62,557 nucleotides of DNA from an uncultured Parabacteroides sp. (GTDB taxonomy: Bacteria; Bacteroidota; Bacteroidia; Bacteroidales; Tannerellaceae), in the NCBI GenBank assembly GCA_949298575.1, contig CASFXH010000011.1:1-62557 (forward strand). The letters run 5' to 3'. The notes beneath the pieces were generated by a model. The model was given only the letters and a program-made list of their open reading frames with translations. It made no database searches and had not been told where the DNA came from. How positions within the stretch are numbered: the stretch's first letter is position 1; each line of letters opens with the position of its first letter. The position numbers and the translations under genes are program-made. This document shows positions 58,185-62,557 of the stretch, one piece after another.

Positions 58185-58192
58185 TACTTTTG
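58185..58192 (+). promoter_or_regulatory. -7 box for lysS-gpsA-pgi
   Basis: TACTTTTG (then CCGC) matches TAnnTTTG, 28 nt before the lysS ATG at 58220. A TTG lies 25 nt upstream of it, wider than ideal. Confidence 0.6.
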
Positions 58193-58219
58193 CCGCATAT
58201 TCTACTAAATAATGTCATA

Positions 58220-59950
58220 ATGAATCTATTAGAACTGAGTGAACAGGAAATCATAAGACGCAAAAGCATGGCGCAGCTCCGGGAGATGGGCATCGAGCCC
58301 TATCCCGCCGCGGAATACGCCACAAACGCTTTCTCCACAGAGATCAAGGAATCCTTTAAAGACGACGCGGAGCCTCGCCCCGTCACCATCGCGGGCCGCA
58401 TCATGAGCCGGCGGATCATGGGCAAGGCTTCTTTCATGGAGTTACAAGATTCGAAAGGACGTATCCAGGTTTACATCTCGCGCGACGACATTTGCCCCGA
58501 CGAGAACAAGGACCTCTACAACATCGTCTTCAAGAAACTTTTGGATATCGGTGATTTCGTGGGCGTCAAAGGCTTCGTCTTTCGGACGCAAATGGGCGAG
58601 ATCTCGGTCCATGCCCAAGAGATGACCGTCCTGTCCAAATCACTCCGCCCGCTGCCCATCGTCAAATACAAGGACGGCGTGGCTTATGATGGATTCAACG
58701 ACCCGGAGCTTCGCTACCGCCAACGCTACGTCGACCTCATCGTCAACGAGGGCATCAAGGATATCTTCCTGAAACGGGCCAAGATCATCAAGACCATGCG
58801 GGAAGCGCTCGACGAGGCGGGCTATACGGAAGTGGAGACCCCAATCCTGCAACCCATCCCCGGAGGCGCGAGCGCCCGTCCCTTCATCACGCACCATAAC
58901 ACGCTCGACATCGACCTCTACCTGCGCATCGCGACCGAGCTTTACTTGAAACGGCTGATCGTCGGGGGCTTCGAGGGCGTCTATGAGATCGGGAAAAACT
59001 TCCGCAACGAGGGCATGGACCGTACGCACAATCCGGAGTTCACGTGCATGGAGCTTTATGTGCAATACAAGGACTACAACTGGATGATGAGCTTCACCGA
59101 ACGCTTGCTGGAACGCATTTGCGTCGCGGTCAACGGGTCGAGCGAGAGCGTGATCGATGGCAAGACCATCAGTTTCAAGGCCCCCTACCGCCGCTTGCCC
59201 ATCCTGGAAGCGATCAAGGAAAAGACAGGCTACGACCTCGAAGGCAAGAGCGAGGACGAGATCCGCGCGATCTGCAAAGAACTGAAGATGGAGATCGACG
59301 ACACGATGGGCAAAGGCAAGCTGATCGATGAGATCTTCGGCGAGTTCTGCGAGGGCTCGTTTATCCAACCCACTTTCATTATCGACTATCCCGTAGAGAT
59401 GAGCCCCTTGACCAAAATGCACCGGAGCAAACCGGGCCTGACCGAACGCTTCGAGCTGATGGTCAACGGCAAGGAGCTGGCCAACGCGTACAGCGAGCTG
59501 AACGACCCGCTCGACCAAGAGGAACGTTTCAAGGAACAACTCCGATTGAGCGAGAAAGGCGACGACGAGGCGATGTTTATCGACCAAGATTTCCTTCGCG
59601 CCCTGCAATTCGGCATGCCGCCCACTTCCGGTATCGGTATTGGTATCGACCGCTTGGTCATGCTCTTGACAGGGCAAACCACGATCCAAGAGATCTTGCT
59701 CTTCCCGCAAATGCGTCCGGAAAAGAGCGTCAAGAAAGACGCGACCGACAAATATACGGCCATCGGCGTCCCGGCCGAATGGGTACCCGCTTTGCAAAAG
59801 GCCGGCTACGTGACGGTCGACCTCCTGAAAGAGGCGAACCCCAACAAGCTGCGTCAGGACTTGTGCGAGTTGAATAAGAAATACAAACTGGAACTCCAGA
59901 ACCCGACCGCCCAGGAAGTCGAGGCTTGGATGGCGAACGCGGGAAAATGA
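58220..59950 (+). CDS. lysS: Lysine--tRNA ligase, class II
   Basis: Charges tRNA-Lys. The 576-residue protein has an N-terminal OB-fold anticodon domain (about 55-160) and the class II core with motifs 1-3 ([47 protein letters not shown]). A C-terminal extension of about 70 residues ([15 protein letters not shown]...) is beyond the E. coli length and resembles a small helix-hairpin domain often seen in Bacteroidales. The ATG at 58220 follows the promoter box. Confidence 0.96.
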   Translation: MNLLELSEQEIIRRKSMAQLREMGIEPYPAAEYATNAFSTEIKESFKDDAEPRPVTIAGRIMSRRIMGKASFMELQDSKGRIQVYISRDDICPDENKDLYNIVFKKLLDIGDFVGVKGFVFRTQMGEISVHAQEMTVLSKSLRPLPIVKYKDGVAYDGFNDPELRYRQRYVDLIVNEGIKDIFLKRAKIIKTMREALDEAGYTEVETPILQPIPGGASARPFITHHNTLDIDLYLRIATELYLKRLIVGGFEGVYEIGKNFRNEGMDRTHNPEFTCMELYVQYKDYNWMMSFTERLLERICVAVNGSSESVIDGKTISFKAPYRRLPILEAIKEKTGYDLEGKSEDEIRAICKELKMEIDDTMGKGKLIDEIFGEFCEGSFIQPTFIIDYPVEMSPLTKMHRSKPGLTERFELMVNGKELANAYSELNDPLDQEERFKEQLRLSEKGDDEAMFIDQDFLRALQFGMPPTSGIGIGIDRLVMLLTGQTTIQEILLFPQMRPEKSVKKDATDKYTAIGVPAEWVPALQKAGYVTVDLLKEANPNKLRQDLCELNKKYKLELQNPTAQEVEAWMANAGK

Positions 59951-59957
59951 CAAGGAC

Positions 59958-60953
59958 ATGAATCTACCTGGGAAAATAGCGATCATGGGAGGCGGGAGCT
60001 GGGCGACCGCCTTGGCCAAGATCGTCCTCACGTCTCAAGACCATATCAATTGGTATATGCGTCGCCCCGACCGCATCCAGGACTTTAAGCAATTGGGGCA
60101 CAACCCGTGTTACCTGACCTCGGTAAAGTTCAATACCGAGAAGATCTCTTTCTTCTCGAATATCAATCAAGCCATCACCGAGTCGGATACGCTGATCTTC
60201 GCGACGCCCTCGCCTTTCTTCAAGCAACACCTGAAAAAGGTCAAGACCTCGCTGGAGGATAAGTTTATCATCTCGGCGATCAAGGGAATCGTACCCGACG
60301 AGAATATGTTGATCACGGACTACTTGAGCGAATATTACCATGTCCCGAAAGACAACATCGCCGTGATCGGCGGGCCTTGCCACGCGGAAGAGATCGCGTT
60401 GGAACGCCTCTCCTACATCACGTTGGGATGCTCAAACCTCGAGAAGGCGCAAGCGATCTCCCCGATTTTCCGCAACCAATATCTTTTCAACTCCTGCTGC
60501 CAGGACGTGCGGGGCATCGAATACGCGGCCGTGCTGAAAAACGTCTACGCCATCGCCGCCGGCATCTGCCACGGGATGAAATACGGCGACAATTTCCAAG
60601 CCGTTTTCATTTCCAACGCGATCAGCGAGATGAGGCAATTCCTGAACGCCGTCCACAGCCTCGAGCGCGACATCACCGACTCCGCCTACCTCGGCGACCT
60701 GCTCGTGACGGCTTACTCCCGTTTCAGCCGCAACCGGACTTTCGGGACGATGATCGGAAAAGGATACTCGGTCAAGACCGCCCAGCTGGAGATGGAAATG
60801 ATCGCCGAAGGCTATTACGGCACCAAGTGCATGCACGAGATCAACGCGAACTACCGCGTGAACATGCCCATCCTGGACGCCGTCTACGAGATTTTATACG
60901 AACGGAAATCGCCGGTGACCGTGATCCGGCAACTGACAGAAACGTTTAAATAA
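59958..60953 (+). CDS. gpsA: Glycerol-3-phosphate dehydrogenase [NAD(P)+]
   Basis: Makes sn-glycerol-3-phosphate from dihydroxyacetone phosphate, the start of glycerophospholipid synthesis. The 331-residue protein has the NAD-binding GGGSWATALAK start and the catalytic region AVLKNVYAIAAGICHGMKYG, with the conserved lysine. It is 7 nt after lysS and 6 nt before pgi. Confidence 0.96.
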   Translation: MNLPGKIAIMGGGSWATALAKIVLTSQDHINWYMRRPDRIQDFKQLGHNPCYLTSVKFNTEKISFFSNINQAITESDTLIFATPSPFFKQHLKKVKTSLEDKFIISAIKGIVPDENMLITDYLSEYYHVPKDNIAVIGGPCHAEEIALERLSYITLGCSNLEKAQAISPIFRNQYLFNSCCQDVRGIEYAAVLKNVYAIAAGICHGMKYGDNFQAVFISNAISEMRQFLNAVHSLERDITDSAYLGDLLVTAYSRFSRNRTFGTMIGKGYSVKTAQLEMEMIAEGYYGTKCMHEINANYRVNMPILDAVYEILYERKSPVTVIRQLTETFK

Positions 60954-60959
60954 TAAGAT

Positions 60960-62303
60960 ATGAAAAACATCAGTTTAAACATCGAAAAAGCACTAGGTGC
61001 GGTTTCTAAAGAGCAAGTGTTTGCCCAAGAGGCAAAAGTAATGGCGTGCATGGCGACATTGCACAACGGCGACGGCGCCGGCAACGACTTCCTCGGCTGG
61101 TTGCGCCTCCCCTCCTCCATCACCGACGAGGAGCTGACCGACATCGAGAACACGGCCAAGACGCTCCGCGAGAAATGCGAGGTGGTCGTCGCGGTCGGTA
61201 TCGGCGGAAGCTATCTGGGCACGAGAGCCGTCGTGGAAGCGCTCAACAACAGCTTCGACGCGCTCCAAAGCAAACGCGAGAACCCGGTTCTCCTCTACGC
61301 CGGCAACAACATTGGCGAAGACTACCTTTACGAATTGACCCAGCTCCTGAAAGGCAAGCAATTCGGTATCATCAATATTTCCAAATCCGGAACGACGACC
61401 GAACCGGCCCTGGCTTTCCGCTTGTTGAAGCAACAACTGGAAGAGGCGGTCGGCAAGGAAGAAGCGAAACACCGCATCGTCGCCATCACCGACGCCAAGA
61501 AGGGCGCCCTGCGGACCTTGGCGGATCAAGAAGGCTACAAGACATTCGTCATCCCCGATAACGTCGGCGGACGTTTCTCGGTTCTCACGCCGGTCGGCCT
61601 ACTGCCCATCGCCGTGGCGGGATACAGCATCCGCGACCTCGTGAAAGGCGCGGCCGACATGGAGAAAGCGACCGACCAATCCGTCCCCTTCGCCGACAAC
61701 ATCGCGGCGATCTACGCGGCCACTCGCAACGAGCTTTACAAAAGCGGCAAAAAGATCGAGATCCTGGCCAACTTCAACCCGAAATTGCATTACATCGCCG
61801 AGTGGTGGAAGCAACTCTATGGCGAGAGCGAAGGCAAGAACGGCAAGGGCATCTTCCCCGCATCGGTCGACTTGACCACCGACCTCCACTCGATGGGCCA
61901 ATGGATCCAAGACGGCGAGCGCACCATCTTCGAGAGCGTCATCTCCGTCGAGAACCCTGACCATAAAGTGATCATCCCGACCGACGAGGCCAACTTGGAC
62001 GGCCTGAACTTCCTGGCGGGCAAGCGTGTCGACGAGGTCAACAAGATGGCCGAGCTGGGTACGCAACTGGCGCACGTCGACGGCGGCGTCCCCAACATCA
62101 AGATCACACTGCCGGAAATCAGCGCTTACTACATCGGCCAACTCTTCTACTTCTTCGAGAAAGCTTGCGGCATCAGCGGCTATATCTTGGGCGTCAACCC
62201 CTTCAACCAACCGGGCGTCGAGGCGTACAAGAAGAACATGTTCGCCCTCCTGAACAAGCCGGGCTACGAGAAAGAGAGCGCCGCGATCCAAGCACGACTC
62301 TAA
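60960..62303 (+). CDS. pgi: Glucose-6-phosphate isomerase
   Basis: Interconverts glucose-6-phosphate and fructose-6-phosphate. The 447-residue protein is the short form found in Firmicutes and Bacteroidetes. [16 protein letters not shown] (about 80-95) and the sugar-phosphate loop [13 protein letters not shown] (about 140) are clear. Last gene of the lysS-gpsA-pgi run, followed by a strong terminator and then a repeat array. Confidence 0.97.
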   Translation: MKNISLNIEKALGAVSKEQVFAQEAKVMACMATLHNGDGAGNDFLGWLRLPSSITDEELTDIENTAKTLREKCEVVVAVGIGGSYLGTRAVVEALNNSFDALQSKRENPVLLYAGNNIGEDYLYELTQLLKGKQFGIINISKSGTTTEPALAFRLLKQQLEEAVGKEEAKHRIVAITDAKKGALRTLADQEGYKTFVIPDNVGGRFSVLTPVGLLPIAVAGYSIRDLVKGAADMEKATDQSVPFADNIAAIYAATRNELYKSGKKIEILANFNPKLHYIAEWWKQLYGESEGKNGKGIFPASVDLTTDLHSMGQWIQDGERTIFESVISVENPDHKVIIPTDEANLDGLNFLAGKRVDEVNKMAELGTQLAHVDGGVPNIKITLPEISAYYIGQLFYFFEKACGISGYILGVNPFNQPGVEAYKKNMFALLNKPGYEKESAAIQARL

Positions 62304-62323
62304 AACGGAAATAAAATAACGCG

Positions 62324-62358
62324 AAAAGGACGGGGATCAGTTTCCTCGTCCTTTTTTT
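62324..62358 (+). terminator. Intrinsic terminator of pgi
   Basis: A 13-bp stem (AAAAGGACGGGGA paired with TCCTCGTCCTTTT, one G-T pair), a 6-nt loop and a seven-T run begin 20 nt after the pgi stop codon. Confidence 0.92.
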
Positions 62359-62372
62359 ATTGAAAAATCCCA

Positions 62373-62557
62373 TCGCGAACTCGCGAAACGGCGCTTGAGC
62401 GCCAGAAAACCCATTTTGAGCTCAAAATCTAACGCCAGAGACTCTGGCGAGACATTCCGTTCACAAAACTTAACGCCAGAGACTCTGGGAACCCATTTTG
62501 AGCTCAAAATCTAACGCCAGAGACTCTGGCAAGATATTCCGTTCACAAAACTTAACG
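62373..62557. repeat. Array of mixed dyads, 20.5-bp step, running off the window
   Basis: Dyads are centred at 62379.5 (TCGCG-AACT-CGCGA), 62396.5 (GGCGC-TTGA-GCGCC), 62420.5 (TTTTG-AGCT-CAAAA), 62441 (CCAGAG-A-CTCTGG), about 62461 (weak), 62482 (CCAGAG-A-CTCTGG), 62502.5 (TTTTG-AGCT-CAAAA) and 62523 (CCAGAG-A-CTCTGG). From 62420 on the step is 20.5 bp. Together they form an 82-bp direct repeat. The array begins 15 nt after the pgi terminator and continues past the right edge; no gene is seen in the 254 nt after pgi. Confidence 0.9.

Overview
This 62.6 kb window looks like chromosome from the order Bacteroidales. The evidence is a serine palmitoyltransferase (bacterial sphingolipids), Bacteroidales-type DUF5686 and beta-propeller lipoprotein genes, an LptA/OstA-like protein next to three parvulin-like proteins, an rpsL-to-rplQ ribosomal superoperon with no tuf, and many -7 boxes of the Bacteroides form TAnnTTTG. 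A Parabacteroides/Tannerellaceae-like host is my best guess, at low confidence. No phage, transposase, CRISPR array or tRNA gene was seen. Nearly all of it is core chromosome.

Layout. 1-11.3 kb: lon, a tRNA methyltransferase, a lipid kinase divergent from spt, prmA, a small YtxH/holin-like cluster, gapA, and miaA-kdsA. 11.3-18.2 kb (minus): an RND efflux operon (adaptor, pump, outer-membrane channel) ending in a divergent lpxA-like gene. 18.2-27.1 kb: tmRNA (ssrA), a Crp/Fnr regulator, a DUF5686 outer-membrane protein, a pspC-uvrB-DUF1460 operon and a DUF362 protein. 27.2-45.3 kb (minus): about 18 kb of translation genes, rpsL-rpsG-fusA-S10-spc-alpha to rplQ, AT-richer than its flanks, with secY, map, infA and rpoA. 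45.7-55.8 kb (minus): a lipoprotein, mutL, a small membrane protein, an LptA/OstA-like protein, three SurA/PpiC-type proteins and tsaB. 55.9-62.3 kb (plus): yicC-gmk-small membrane protein-nadD, then lysS-gpsA-pgi.

The most unusual signal is not a gene. Six gene-free gaps, each just downstream of a gene's 3' end, hold arrays of short inverted repeats (about 5 bp arms, 4 nt core). The dyads are centred every 20-25 bp, close to two DNA turns; in the largest array one dyad type recurs at 41-43 bp over twelve units. Sequences mostly differ from array to array but the geometry is shared. In one array an arm changes from TTGTA/TACAA to TTGGA/TCCAA with both sides altered together, which suggests the dyad itself matters. 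Divergent and convergent gaps lack them.

A second pattern is the 10-mer TAYYTTCGCG. It sits at promoter distance before trmN6, spt, prmA, rpsM, the PpiC operon, tsaB and yicC, and once beside an array. It resembles the Bacteroides -7 box with T7 changed to C, and may mark a promoter class. Further points of interest are a lengthened tmRNA tag, an LpxA-like protein lacking two conserved histidines, and an RND pump with two extra hydrophobic segments. All calls were made by eye, without database searches.
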